64,000 nucleotides of DNA from Toxorhynchites rutilus septentrionalis (Eukaryota; Arthropoda; Insecta; Diptera; Culicidae). The stretch is from positions 142,542,556-142,606,555 of the forward strand of contig NC_073746.1 of the NCBI RefSeq assembly GCF_029784135.1, read 5' to 3'. Shown piece after piece: positions 1 to 10,249 of this stretch. Below the pieces are notes generated by a model that saw only the letters and a list, made by a program, of their open reading frames with translations, had not been told where the DNA came from and searched no databases. Made by a program: the position numbers and the translations under genes. Every line of letters starts with the position of its first letter. Position 1 is the stretch's first letter.

Positions 1-187
1 CTTTCCTCTTCCTTAGCAGTTGCAAAGACGTGGCCAGAACAATTCTTGACTGTTGGAGAAAACATGCTTTCATCTAAGAGGTATTACCCATCATCAGCAA
101 CGGATGAAGGCTAGTTTTTAACTAAACAGTTCTGAGTTTGTACCACCAACGATATTGTGCGACTTGCTCAATGCTTATGCTAATGCT

Positions 188-594
188 AACCAACTCAATA
201 GCAAATCTAATTAACCTTATCAAAAAGCTTTTATTTGATAGCTAGAATGTTCCTGTAGGACCTTTCCATACAGAGATATTTCTGTTTGAATGAAAAATTA
301 CCCCTTCGTCTTTGATGATGAATGATTCAGTAAATAATAATTGCACCGCAAACCGAAAGGTAGTTTTGAAAGGCAAACCCAATAAATTCTGTATACAGCT
401 AATTTGTTGATTTAACGAGAAAAAAAATCTAAAATAAAAAATTCTAATAATAATGTTAACATAATTAATTTTTTTTTGAATCGATTTCAAAAAAAAGCCG
501 AAAACAGGTTTTGTATAGTGTCTTAGAAAATCTGCTGTGATTTTGCAAATATTGCTGTAAGTTCTAATGTTAGCAGGTAAATGTTTGGCCTAGT
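188..594 (+). repeat. Dispersed repeat, copy 1 (inverted partner at 21905-22288)
   Basis: This AT-rich stretch is diverged but collinear with the reverse complement of 21905-22288. Shared landmarks are a block around ACATTAGAAC, a run around CAGCAGATTTT, and a block around ATGTTC-TAGGACC. Neither copy has a usable reading frame, and I see no terminal repeats or target duplication. The class is unknown; an old non-autonomous transposon is the simplest reading. Confidence 0.6.
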
Positions 595-930
595 ATATCT
601 CCAAAACTCCTGTGAATGTTTCATATTGATTTAGCCGTTTTTCTAGTCGATCAATCATAGTTTGGAACATTTAAAAAATCGCCTAAAAATTTAGACTTCG
701 CACTCTTTTCCTCTAATTTAGATTTATAGATTTCAGGTTTTTGATTTAAATATATTTTTAAGTGGAAATATCAAAGGATATAGGTAATACATTCAAAACT
801 TCCTAATTTTAGAGTCCAAATTTCATAATTTCAAGTTTTAAGATCCAACATTTAGCGTCTATAATCTAAGACTATTTGGAGTAACTCTCTACATCGCTTC
901 GAACGCTTCCCGAGGTGTGTTAGCCTCGTG
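595..930. other. Unassigned AT-rich stretch
   Basis: I see no coding frame, RNA gene or repeat structure here beyond short A and T runs. Confidence 0.5.
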
Positions 931-1940
931 GTTTAACTCTTTGTGGTCGCTTGTCTGCACTCAGCCACCACAGCAAGAAACCATGCTTCTCTTATATTTT
1001 ACTCAACCAAGTATCAGTTTATGCTTTTCCTAAACGAAGCTTGATGTCTAGTGAACCTGCTCATGAATTAATACGGTGCTCCTATGAGTAATAGATAACG
1101 GTACTCAGTATCAAACAAAGTAGTCACCCACACAAGACAACGCACAGTGCGTTGAATGCATAGAAATGTGGGACGAAAATCATAACAGCAGAATTTAGCC
1201 ATTGTAACACTTTGGTGCTTTGGTTTTGGTGGGTTCTGGTCGGGGGAATTTTTCGTCAAAGAAATTTCCTCCGACATGCACTGTGATCACGCGTATTCTA
1301 GAGCTTGCCACTCAGAATGCATTCAAGGCGTGTTATTTGGCATAGAAATCTCAACTAAGTACTAATAAAAATGACGCAAGTAATACTACGTTGAGACGGC
1401 GAAGTTCCTCTAGGAACGTTAGTACCATTGAAGAAGAAGAAGAACACTTTGGTGCGATGGAAAACATTGTTCATAAGTATCAGAACTACTGTTTGCATGA
1501 ATGTCTCATGTTATTTGTAGATTCGCATAAGTTTCTCAAGCGACAAAATCTAAAGTGAATTGTTCTGATCATTTTGATTTTTTTTTGATCACGCAGAAAT
1601 CATTATTTGAGTAAGTTCTGGTTTAAATTATATTGAAGTAGTTGTTTTTAAAGAGGAGAATAATTGTTTGCATAAGTGTTTTTGTCATCAGAATAATCTC
1701 ATGTAAAAAAATATTTGTTTGTTCAAAGTGAAAAGGGCTGATTTTTTTCTGATACACATTTATTGTATAAATGGCAAAAGTGTCTCATATTCAACGGATA
1801 ATAAAAATAAAATTATGTATTGATTGTCCTCATATGATTTAGTCTTGGAGACTGTTTCGAACGATTTCACTCAAAGACGAACTATAAAATATAATTTTAT
1901 ATAAAAACATCACATTAAAATACATTGTTAAGTGAATACA
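931..1940 (+). repeat. Dispersed repeat family R1, copy A
   Basis: The stretch matches 31382-33420 block by block, for example TTTAACTCTTTGTGGTC near the start and the block near 1570-1760 describing long AT-rich sequence shared with 33010-33240. Copy A lacks the DD37E element present in copy B, so it supplies the empty site (GAG-TA-ATAGAT near 1086-1096). It carries its own private insertion at 1218-1442. No reading frame is convincing. The family is not one I can name. Confidence 0.7.
1218..1442 (+). mobile_element. 5'-truncated LINE-like 3' tail with GAA repeats and 12-bp TSD
   Basis: The insert ends in a GAA-repeat tail (about 1430-1442). It is flanked by a perfect 12-bp direct repeat AACACTTTGGTG at 1206-1217 and 1443-1454. 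The second copy of R1 has this target only once (near 32908-32920), which confirms an insertion. A GAA tail and 5' truncation are typical of target-primed reverse transcription; the tail resembles mosquito LOA/Lian-type LINE 3' ends, which is recollection rather than a tested match. Confidence 0.75.
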
Positions 1941-1942
1941 TA

Positions 1943-2581
1943 TACCGTTCTGAATCATATTTCGGACGCTTAAGGCATATGATGCAGAAAACAGATCTAA
2001 ACATTATGCACAGGTATTATTTGGTTGATATTTTTAATGAATTAGTTCAATATGCTTTTAAGCTTTCTATTTTGGTACCTATTTGATTGAAAACATAAAA
2101 AAATCATCGATTAAAATGCTTTTCAAATGAAGCGAATAAGAATCAAAATTCGGACACTAAATCAAATTTCGGACAGATTGAATTCAAATTTCAGACACTT
2201 AATTTTGTAATTTTTTGGACGAAACTTACATTACACTTGATTATATGTTATAGTCAACTGCAAAATATTTACCAAGCAATCACAGTAAACTGTTAACGAT
2301 GATGAGAACTCATGAAACACGCGAGAAATTTAAATATTTATGAACGGGTAAATTCTACGTGCTCAAGCTAAGAAAACGTCAAACACAAACGATAATGAGT
2401 AGTGCTGTAAGATTTCTACCGATTGTTATAATTCAAATGTAGTTCTTATGTGAAATGATAGTGAAACCAAGGGATTACTCTAAAGAAACAATTGTGATAT
2501 TAATTTGATAGTTATATCAACAGTGCATTAAGCATTTCAAGATATTAGAACAAAGTGTCCGAAATATGATTCAGAACGGTA
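1943..2581. mobile_element. MITE-1, TA-flanked, about 640 bp
   Basis: The ends are inverted repeats of about 25 bp, reading CCGTTCTGAATCATATTTCG on the left and its complement on the right. Both ends are flanked by TA, as for Tc1/mariner-type MITEs. There is no transposase frame. Partial copies in the opposite orientation lie at 48970-49215 (right half) and 55125-55510 (left half), so this is a genuine dispersed family. Confidence 0.8.
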
Positions 2582-2613
2582 TATAGTTCACAAAACAAAA
2601 TTTAAAATATATA

Positions 2614-2859
2614 GAGCAACATGTCAAAAGGGTCTATCTTCTTTGATCGTTTCTCTTCATCGACTTTCTCTTTCGATATCCACGGCCTTTCAGACTGATT
2701 TTGCTCTAGTTTTACCATATAGTTTGATAAACGAGGTTCCCTTTCACACTCCTTATCGTAGAACACATCAGGAAATGCTTTTACCGCTGAGTTATTAATG
2801 AAAGAGAATGTAGATGAAGAGAATCGATCAAAGAAGATAGGCCCTTTGACATGTTGCTC
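2614..2859. mobile_element. MITE-2, TA-flanked, 246 bp with ~50-bp terminal inverted repeats
   Basis: The left arm starts GAGCAACATGTC and continues to about 2662; the right arm, starting about 2813, is its near-perfect complement ending GACATGTTGCTC. TA flanks both ends (2612-2613 and 2860-2861). The middle is AT-rich and non-coding. Long arms with a short core fit a snap-back MITE. Confidence 0.8.
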
Positions 2860-2861
2860 TA

Positions 2862-3240
2862 GAAATGTTCATTTTTCGTAATCTTGCATGTATCACTGTT
2901 TCTTCAAGGAAAAATAATTCCGACCAGTACGACAGCTATGCCCAAATTTAATACGACCGCAAAGGGTTAAAGATTGTATAGTTCGATTTCTGCATACAAA
3001 TATACGATAGATCACAGATTCGTTCTGATTTATTATAGAAAAAATACCTTGATGCCTTTTTGATTAACTATAGGGGAAATATTTCGGTTACTCTCTCAGA
3101 TTTCCAAGAGATAAGCTTCGATAAAAAAGTAACGATATAAAAGTACGTTGATTGGATTTGAAAAAAAAACCTAATGCACAGTATTACGTGTTGTGAAAAC
3201 TAAATAAATTGCCGGATGATTTAGGTGAGTTAACCCGGTT
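2862..3240. other. Unassigned stretch
   Basis: AT-rich DNA without a supported gene, repeat or site. Confidence 0.5.
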
Positions 3241-3292
3241 GCCTTCCCATGTTGCCCATTGACAACCTCCGCCGCCGCGATGTGTAAAATAC

Positions 3293-3331
3293 TATAAAGA
3301 GTACCGCTTGCCTAAGCATCAGAGCTCAGTC
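3293..3331 (+). promoter_or_regulatory. Putative RNA polymerase II core promoter
   Basis: TATAAAG at 3293-3299 is followed by initiator-like motifs ATCAGAG (A at 3321, 28 bp downstream of the TATA box) and TCAGTC (A at 3328, 35 bp downstream). The patch is locally more GC-rich than its surroundings. The next ATG with a short frame is at 3387. Sequence motifs alone are weak proof; it could equally be a decayed transposon promoter. Confidence 0.4.
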
Positions 3332-3386
3332 CAATTCAGCCAATCCGGGAACTCCACACAATATTACACACATTAACACACATGAC

Positions 3387-3512
3387 ATGAAATTCAATAA
3401 AAACGTTTGTCAATTATGTGGTAATGCTTCGTTTTCTGTTTTGTGTAAAAGTTCGTATGAAATTATCATCAGTTCCCCAGATATCGAACCTAGAAGACGC
3501 TCTATAAAATAA
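3387..3512 (+). CDS. Short hypothetical frame downstream of the promoter-like patch
   Basis: The frame encodes 41 residues and starts 56-66 bp after the possible transcription start. It contains a CQLCG pair and a third cysteine about ten residues later, loosely like the start of a zinc-binding module, but no complete finger follows. No neighbour supports it, and a DD37E remnant begins about 45 bp after its stop. It may be a chance frame or a first exon. Confidence 0.2.
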   Translation: MKFNKNVCQLCGNASFSVLCKSSYEIIISSPDIEPRRRSIK

Positions 3513-3555
3513 AATCCTTTGTCTTTATCTCATTCGCTTCCTGGCAGGGATCTCT

Positions 3556-3895
3556 CGGATCTAACTATGACTCGAAAAATAGGAATATTGCCAGAACGAA
3601 GTCAAAGAAACAATCTGGATTGAAGCCATACAAAGTCAAAAAGAAAAACGATAAAAAAATATCTACAGCGAAATCACGTGCTCGAAAATTGTATTGTGAT
3701 TATTCGACGCTGTTTTCATATTTGTTCTCAACGATGCAATATCCGTTCTGGAAAACTTACTTGTACTGCTATGGGTACAAATGCAACACCTGAATCCTTA
3801 AGGGAGAGAGAGTTGACGAAATCACCTAAAATATATCTTGTATGGCAAGTAGTCTGCTCCTGTGGTAGGAAAAGACAATATTTTATCGTCACAGA
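3556..3895 (+). pseudogene. Decayed DD37E Tc1/mariner-type transposase fragment
   Basis: Translation in mixed frames gives blocks matching the better copies at 7972 and 31697 in this window: ARTK, GLKPYKVKK, AKSRARKLY, then YLVWQVVCSCGRKRQ against YMVWQAICSCGKRS. The region is that between the second helix-turn-helix and the second catalytic aspartate. The first catalytic motif is not readable, and neither element end is present. It is fused directly to a LINE fragment at about 3896, making a misleading 257-residue open frame at 3678-4451. Confidence 0.65.
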
Positions 3896-4972
3896 CTCAA
3901 TTCACGAGGAAGTTCCCCCTCATTGCTCGATTCCGGGGAATGAGAAAGCGGACTCGCTAGCTAAGGTGGGCGCTTCAAAAGGCACACTTTTTGAAAGGCA
4001 AATTGCTTATAACGAATTTTTTCACATTCCTCGCCAGCACACACTCGTTAGTTGGCAGCGCATGTGGAGTGAAGATGAGTTCGGTCGTTGGTTACACACG
4101 ATTATCCCTAAGGTCTCAACGAGTGCATGGTTCAAGGGATTGAATGTAGGTCGTGATTTCATTCGCGTGATATCTCGGCTTATGTCCAATCACTACAACC
4201 TAAACGCGCATCTCTATCGCATTGGGCTCGCAGCAAACAATATTTGTGATTGTGGCGATGGTTACCACGACATCGAGCATGTTGTCTGGTCGTGTATCCG
4301 GTTCCATGCTGCTCGCTCTCAGTTCTCTAGAGCATTGAGAGCACAAGGCAGACAATCGGATATCCCCGTCCGGGATATCTTAGGTAGCCGTGATCCTGAA
4401 CTTCTGCTTCATCTATACCTGTTCCTCAGAAACGCCGATGTCAACGTTTAATGATGTTTCCTTCGTTGTGTCCCTGTTTCATATCCCTCCTATCCGATCT
4501 ATAAACTTTTACTTAGTCGCGGCAATACATATACACACTCTTTACAGATACACGGACCAAAGGTTGTGCAGTCCACTGATGATTCAACAAGAGCCAAAGG
4601 TTGTACCGCTCATGACAACTCTACACGAGCTGATGGTTGCGCCGGCTAGTGACCATTCTATCCTGGATTCCTCGAGTCGAGATCACGCACTACGCTAGAT
4701 ATGGGGTACAGAATAGGGGGGCGTTGCTGATTAATGGTCAGCTGCATCCCAATAGAAAGTATCCCGTGTCGGGCACACGTACAGAGCATTGGAGACAGCA
4801 ACATCCCAATTACGAGAACACTTGTAATACTAACCTCGAGCCGACCGCGTGTAATCGGTTACATATTACTAACATAGGTAATAAAAAAACTGTCAAAATA
4901 TTGAACTCCCAGCCCCGTCAGGCTAACGCCTTATGAGCCTTGATAAAAATAAATATTTTGGAGCAAAAAAAG
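3896..4972 (+). pseudogene. 3' end of an RNase H-bearing LINE (RNase H C-terminus, zinc knuckle, 3' UTR, A-rich tail)
   Basis: Residues encoded to 4451 include IPGNEKADSLAKVGA, the usual C-terminal motif of LINE RNase H (HxGIPGNExAD). A C-terminal cysteine-histidine module follows, seen as CDCGDGYHDIEHVVWSC, as in I, LOA and related insect LINE clades. The stop at 4449-4451 is followed by about 500 bp of 3' UTR and AATAAATATTTTGG with an A-rich tail. The 3' UTR is repeated at 26001-26449. Reverse transcriptase and endonuclease are missing, so this is a dead 5'-truncated copy. The upstream junction abuts a transposase fragment. Confidence 0.8.
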
Positions 4973-6568
4973 GAAGTTTACCTGGATTTCTTCTTCGTGA
5001 TTAGCATTTCCTATTGGGTGCATCAGCATCGAAAATTGAATGAGACCTTGGCAGCAGCACAGTTCTTGATTTTGACCATATGGTTTTACCGAAAGACTCC
5101 ACTCAGAATCTCAACATCTTTACCATGTTGGTGTCCCTGCAAATGTGACAATTTTTCCTAAGCAACTCGAGCAGATGGTTTCGTTTAACCTAATTGAAAT
5201 ATGTTCTTCGAATAGTTCCACGCATGTTACAACACGTGCATCGTATAGTGCTAATTTTAGAGATAATTCGTTCCATCCGTGCCAATATCGTGTGGAGTGA
5301 ATAACAAGCACTAATATTCAACGTAAACAACCGCTCCTTACCAGCTAGCAGCTACATAATAAACTCCAATGTGGTGTTTACGGGAAGTGGAACGTCATTG
5401 ATCGTTAATGATAGTTTTGCATGTTTACCATATGTCAGTGGGTTCTTAAACACCACCCGTTGAAATGGCAATGTAGTTCAAGTCTAAGTTCAAACATTAT
5501 TACGTGTAAACTTGATTTGTCGACGGAAATCCATTCCCGATGGCAACACCCTAACAGTTCTGTCTAATCGATATTCTATCGGCGATGCCTTCCTTAACCC
5601 AGCTCAGCCGTAAGGGGGCCAAGATCCGCCACCAGCAAGGAGGGCACGTCTCGCAAGTCATTTTCCTCGTGAACGTGCGAATTCCGCAGCATTACATCAA
5701 AACGTGTGCGCGAGTTGAGTTATGTGACAGTACTTCGCTACGACGACAACCCGGTTTCCAAAAGGAGGCTCGAAGGTCTTCGCTTGTGTCTCATGTGCAT
5801 ACGTGGCCCTCGGATCGACAGCCACAGTCTATTTCTACTTCTAGCTGTGTCCATTCCCTTCACGCGCACTAACTCCACAGGCAAACGGATAAGACTGCGT
5901 AAGACAAAAGCGGGCGCACGATCGCTTGTTGCAATTATATGCAGTTTACATTTTTATTATTGCACTTTATCATACTCCCGCTTCCACTATTGGTCTCCAT
6001 ACCCACCGGCAAGGTAACACACATTTATCGAATGGGAATCACCATATATTTCTCTCTCATTCGACATGACACCACCGTCACCAAACTGCTCGCCGCCACC
6101 GATGTCGACGCCGGCAATAACACCGTTCTCATTAAAATGGCAAATAAATAAAACCTAATCATGGAACTCATTTTCGTTGTCGCCCCGCTTGGAGCTTGTT
6201 TCGGTTATGCGCACCGGTCGCCAGTTTGTTCGATACGAAAAAGGAAACCGAGGACCCTCCCACTTTTGCTCTCACGCCGTCGGGGCGCTTGCGAACGAAG
6301 CGCGAAAGCTGTGGGCATTGGCCAATGTCGGCAACTTCCAATAAGGCCGAAAATGTTTGATGGACTCTTAATTTTCGGCACAAATTCGTGTGCTACAAAC
6401 CTGATATTTTAATTCATATTTATCAAAGCACAATATTCAAAAGGGAAACGATTGTTTCGGATCGAATCAATGTTAATGTCTTGTTCGAAAACAGCGCTTA
6501 AAGACTGAATTCTGTTGAATAAAATTCCATCAATGATAATTTTATTTGCCAATTTGGTATTTGTATGG
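4973..6568. other. Long unassigned stretch
   Basis: Several overlapping frames of 60-100 codons occur (for example 5585-5872 and 6161-6412), but none has a recognisable domain or splice context. The part 5580-6150 is more GC-rich than its flanks and could be unique host DNA. I see no RNA gene or terminal repeats. Confidence 0.5.
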
Positions 6569-7798
6569 GGTTGGGGAAAAAGAAATGTCGTATTTCTGAT
6601 CGAAATTTGACGCTCAAATATGCGCCGTTTTGTTCGCCAACTTGCTGCCATTTAGAAGGTTAACTTAATTATCGTTCGTGAGTTATAGTGTCGCAAATAT
6701 GGAGCAAAATAAAGAGAAAATCCGACATATTTTACAGTACTACTATGACAAAGGCAAAAATACATCTCAAGCTGCCAATAAAATTTGTGCAGTTTATGGA
6801 CTCGATACAGTTTCCATTTCCACCGCACAACGATGGTCTCAACGTTTTCGTTCTGGTGTAGAGGTCGTCGAAGATGCGCCACGCTCCGGAAGGCCTGTCG
6901 TCGAAAATTGCGACAAAATCGCTGAATTAGCCGAGAAAGACCGGCATAGTAGCAGCCGTAGCATCGGCCAGAAGCTGGGGATAAGTCATCAAACCGTTAT
7001 TAACCATTTGAAGAAGCTTGGATTGACAAAGAAACTCGATGTATGGGTGCCACACACGTTGACGCAAAAAAAACATCTTTGACCGTATCGACGCATGTGA
7101 ATTGCTGCTGAATCGCAACAAAATCGACCCGTTTCTGAAACGGATGGTGACTGGCGATGAAAAGTGGGTCACTTATGACAACGTGAAGCGCAAACGGTCG
7201 TAGTCGAAGCCCGCTGAAGCGGCTCAGACGGTGGCCAAGCCCTCATTAACGGCCAGGAAGGTTCTGCTGTGTGTTTGGTGGAATTGTCAAGGAATAATCT
7301 ATTATGAGCTGCTTCCCTATGGCCAAACGCTCAATTCGGACCTGTACTGCCAACAACTGGACCGCTTGAAGGTAGCACTCATGAAGAAGAGGCCATCTTT
7401 GATAAACAGAGGCCGCATTGTCTTCCATCAGCACTACGCCAGGCCACATACTTCTTTGGTGACTCGCCAGAAGCTCCGGAAACTCGGATGGGAGGTTCTT
7501 TTGCATCAGCCGTATAGTCCGGACCTTGCACCAAATGACTACCACCTGTTTTTGTCCATGGCGAACGAGCTAGGTAGTCAGAAGTTAGCCACAAAAGAGG
7601 CCTGTGAAAATTGGCTATCCGAGTTTTTTGCCAATAAGGAAGCGAGCTTCTATAACAGGGGTATTATGAAGTTGGCATCTCGTTGGGAACAAGCCATCGA
7701 ACAAAACGGCGCATATTTGACTTGAAACAGATGATTGTAACTAATTTTATGAACAAATGAAAATTCAAAAAAAATACCGCAGGTCTTTTTTGACAGCC
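6569..7798 (+). mobile_element. Mariner (DD34D) element with mismatched ends
   Basis: The right end is TTTTTTGACAGCC followed by TA, the complement of the left end of the mariner at 57720. The left part instead starts GGTTGGGGAAAAAGAAATG, which is the terminal sequence of a different mariner whose right end is at 60258-60275. Homology to the 57720 copy begins only about 20 bp before the transposase start, near TCGTTCGTGAGTTATAG (6672). The element therefore looks like a mosaic of two mariner families, or one mariner truncated into another. Confidence 0.7.
6699..7725 (+). pseudogene. Mariner transposase pseudogene (DD34D family)
   Basis: The product would be a DDD-type transposase that cuts and pastes the element through its TIRs. 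The N-terminal helix-turn-helix region (MEQNKEKIRHILQYY), the HRP-like linker RSGRPV, the WVPH motif, the first catalytic motif TGDEKW and the third SPDLAPNDYHLF are all visible. Three defects are clear. Eight As at about 7066-7073, where the copy at 57720 has seven, shift the frame; a TAG at 7201-7203 replaces a tryptophan codon; and the second catalytic motif reads FHQHYARPHT where HQDNARPH is usual, so the catalytic aspartate is lost. Length is otherwise normal, about 340 residues. Confidence 0.85.
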
Positions 7799-7971
7799 TA
7801 TTTTTTTATTTTCATTAAAGGGTGTGTCACATCAAATTGCATCACGGAAAAAACACTGTAGAAATTTAATTTTTAGGAATTATATCTTCAGCTTATAATC
7901 AGATAATCAGATAAGAGTATATAGATCACGTTGGCCATGCTTCACTGTCAATTTTTCGTAAATTTGGAAAA

Positions 7972-8998
7972 ATGTCGTCGAACGAAAAAGAGCGTCGTGA
8001 ATTAATCCTGTGCACTCATTTCGAGAATCCGGAGTTGTCACATCGGGACATCGGTAAGATGCTGGGAATCGTCCAATCCACGGTCAGCAGAGTACTAAAA
8101 CGATACTTCGAGAACCTAACCATCGACCGGAAGGTGAAGAACGGCAAAAATGGATGCTCCGTCAGTGAAAAAGATCACAAGCGCGTAGTTAAGCAGTTTA
8201 GACGTGATCCGAGAAGTTCGGTCCGGGATGTCGCCAATAAGCTGAATTTGTCAAGTTCATTCGTCCAGCGGACCAAGCAGCGGGAGGGCCTGCGTACATA
8301 CACGGTTCAGAAGGCTCCTAACCGTGACGAAAGGCAAAACATGGTGGGGAAGACGCGAGCCCGGAAGCTGTACACCGAAATGCTGACGAAGCCGCATTGC
8401 CTGGTAATGGACGACGAAACCTACGTCAAAGCGGACTTTCGTCAGCTGCCGGGCCTGTTGTTCTTCTCCGCAGAGGACATATTCAGCGTTCCGGAGGAGA
8501 TTCGCAATTCGCAAGAAACTATCCAAGTTTGCCAAAAAGTACATGGTGTGGCAAGCGATCTGCTCTTGCGAAAAGCGGAGCGCCCCTTCGTGATGACCGG
8601 CACGGTAAACGGGCAGGTTTACCTTAAGGAGTGCCTACAGAAGCGCTTACTACCACTATTGAAGCAACACGAGGGTCCGACCATCTTCTGGCCGGATCTC
8701 GCTTCGTGCCACTATTCAAAGGACGTGTTGGAGTGGTACGAAGCCAACGGGGTCACCTTCATGCCAAAGGAAATGAACCCGCCCAACGCGCCGGAGCTTC
8801 GCCCAATAGAGAAATATTGGGCTATTATGAAGCAGGCCTTCCGGAAGAACGCAAAAGTTGTCAAATCGGAGGCGGACTTCAAGAGAAAATGGATTTCTGT
8901 TCAAAAAAAAACTACAACCTGACGTTGTACAGAACCTTATGGACGGGGTAAAGAGGAAGGTGCGAGCATACGGGCTTGGGCTCGAAGTATGAATAAAA
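7972..8998 (+). pseudogene. DD37E transposase pseudogene, copy 1
   Basis: This copy keeps the full N-terminus (MSSNEKERREL) and both helix-turn-helix regions. The first catalytic motif is VMDDETYV, the second is WPDLASCHY, and the third is PIEKYW, with 37 residues between the second D and the E, which defines DD37E. The frame is disturbed between about 8505 and 8585: an indel at the start and a single-base loss at the end, relative to copy 2, turn the KYMVWQAICSCGK region into nonsense. A run of nine As at 8903-8911 shifts the last ~25 residues out of frame and gives a stop at 8920-8922; eight As would restore agreement with the GLGLEV end. Mostly intact but not functional. Confidence 0.85.
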
Positions 8999-9339
8999 AG
9001 AAAATGCCAAAAGTTGTTTAATAGTTTTTATTTTACTGTCTAAAATTTTCAAAAGGATCGGTCTACCGGGCGAATTTCTACAGCGTTTTGACGTAGGACT
9101 ACGTCTTTCATTTCTATACCAGGGTGTAAAATCAAAGTTTCGAAAACGAAAGCGTTACGCCGTAGACCGAGATTTTGAGCGTTAATAGCTCCTAAACAAC
9201 TGAACGAAATGGTATGATAAACACTTCATTCGAAAGATAAAATGTGTACGCGTTATATACTTGTTACTTTTTGATCCAAAAACTTGTTTCAATAGTCTTA
9301 AAATTGCTTTCAAAACAGGCTATTGAAACCACCAATCGG

Positions 9340-9376
9340 TATATAAGCGAGCGGCGCTCGGAAATCCACTCAGTTC
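9340..9376 (+). promoter_or_regulatory. TATA box plus initiator inside the GACGTAGGA repeat
   Basis: TATATAAG at 9340-9347 is followed by the arthropod initiator TCAGTT at 9370-9375, with the initiator A 32 bp after the TATA start, which is standard spacing. In the copy on the minus strand at 53406-53411 the initiator is kept but the TATA box has decayed to TATGTAAG. No clear frame follows. Confidence 0.5.
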
Positions 9377-9566
9377 TAATTGAACAGCGATTGGAGCATG
9401 TTGTCGCTGTTGCGGTGAAGCTCTTTATTTATCATGAAAGCGCGGATGAACGGTGTCACCAAGAGCCTGTTTGTGCACCCTAGGCCAGAAGGGAATCTAT
9501 CAGGAGGAGAGTGATGCCACAAACGGTTCCCTGGGAAGACATCGCTACACACACATACACGCGCGG

Positions 9567-9962
9567 CTATTAACAGGTGGTTATCGAGTTGGCATTAACC
9601 ACTGGTGGGCTTCCAGTATCGAGGAAAATGTGGAAATATCTAATCGTTACTGAAAATAATCTGCCAGTTCCTTTGGGAATTTTCAAAATATATTCATGTG
9701 AAAGAGTTTAATTGAATGTTTTCTATCCATGTAACACTGTGACCAAATATGTTTCAATCAAGTGCTATTAACAGGTGGTTATCGAGTTGGTATTAACCAC
9801 TGGTGGGCTTCCAGTATCGAGGAAAATGTGGAAATATCTAATCGTTACTGAAAATAATCTGCCAGTTCCTTTGGGAATTTTCAAAATATATTCATGTTAA
9901 AGAGTTTATTTGAATGTTTTCTTTCCATGTAACACTGTGATCAAATAGATTTGGTTTTGTGA
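9567..9962 (+). repeat. 198-bp direct tandem duplication (two units)
   Basis: Units start at 9567 and 9765, both with CTATTAACAGGTGGTTATC, and are nearly identical for most of their length. Within each unit AACAGGTGGTTA and TTAACCACTGGT form an imperfect inverted repeat. The unit is non-coding. Confidence 0.85.
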
Positions 9963-10249
9963 TTTTTCAATCAATCGCAATCAACAGGATAGCTTCTGAA
10001 GATTATTCTTCCCCATCAGTAGGATATTTCCGTATCCAATATTGGATGCATAAAACCTTGTGCCTCCAACGTAACGCTCTTGTTTTCGAAGTTCTCCAAA
10101 TATTCATTCATTTAGAATGAATTCAGATTCAACTTCATACAAATGATCTCTAAATCAACGATAGTCCTACGTCACCCTTGCGGTTATACCATAGATATAA
10201 CCCACTTCCTGTTTTTTCCGTGATGCAATTTGATGTGACACACCCTTTA

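Larger units (their letters stand above)
9090..10210 (+). mobile_element. GACGTAGGA family repeat, copy 1, inserted in the DD37E right TIR
   Basis: The insert starts GACGTAGGACTACGTC and is flanked by a short direct repeat GTTTT (9085-9089, 10211-10215). Comparison with 32770 shows the uninterrupted TIR. An inverted copy of the start, TAGTCCTACGTC, lies near the other end (about 10163-10176). Related copies are at 38236-38573 and 53110-53654, both on the minus strand. It contains a core-promoter-like site and a 198-bp direct duplication. No long frame is found, and I cannot assign a class. Confidence 0.7.
7818..10247 (+). mobile_element. DD37E (ITmD37E-type) element, copy 1, interrupted
   Basis: Near-identical inverted ends begin AAGGGTGTGTCACATCAAAT and run about 46 bp; TA is duplicated on both sides (7816-7817, 10248-10249). 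The total is 2430 bp because a 1121-bp repeat at 9090-10210 sits inside the right TIR. Without it the element would be about 1.3 kb, matching the 1217-bp copy at 31586-32802. ITmD37E elements are known from mosquitoes. Confidence 0.9.

Noticed and set aside
6161..6412. 83-residue frame in a GC-richer patch
   Set aside because: No homology, promoter or splice support. The composition may simply reflect unique host DNA.
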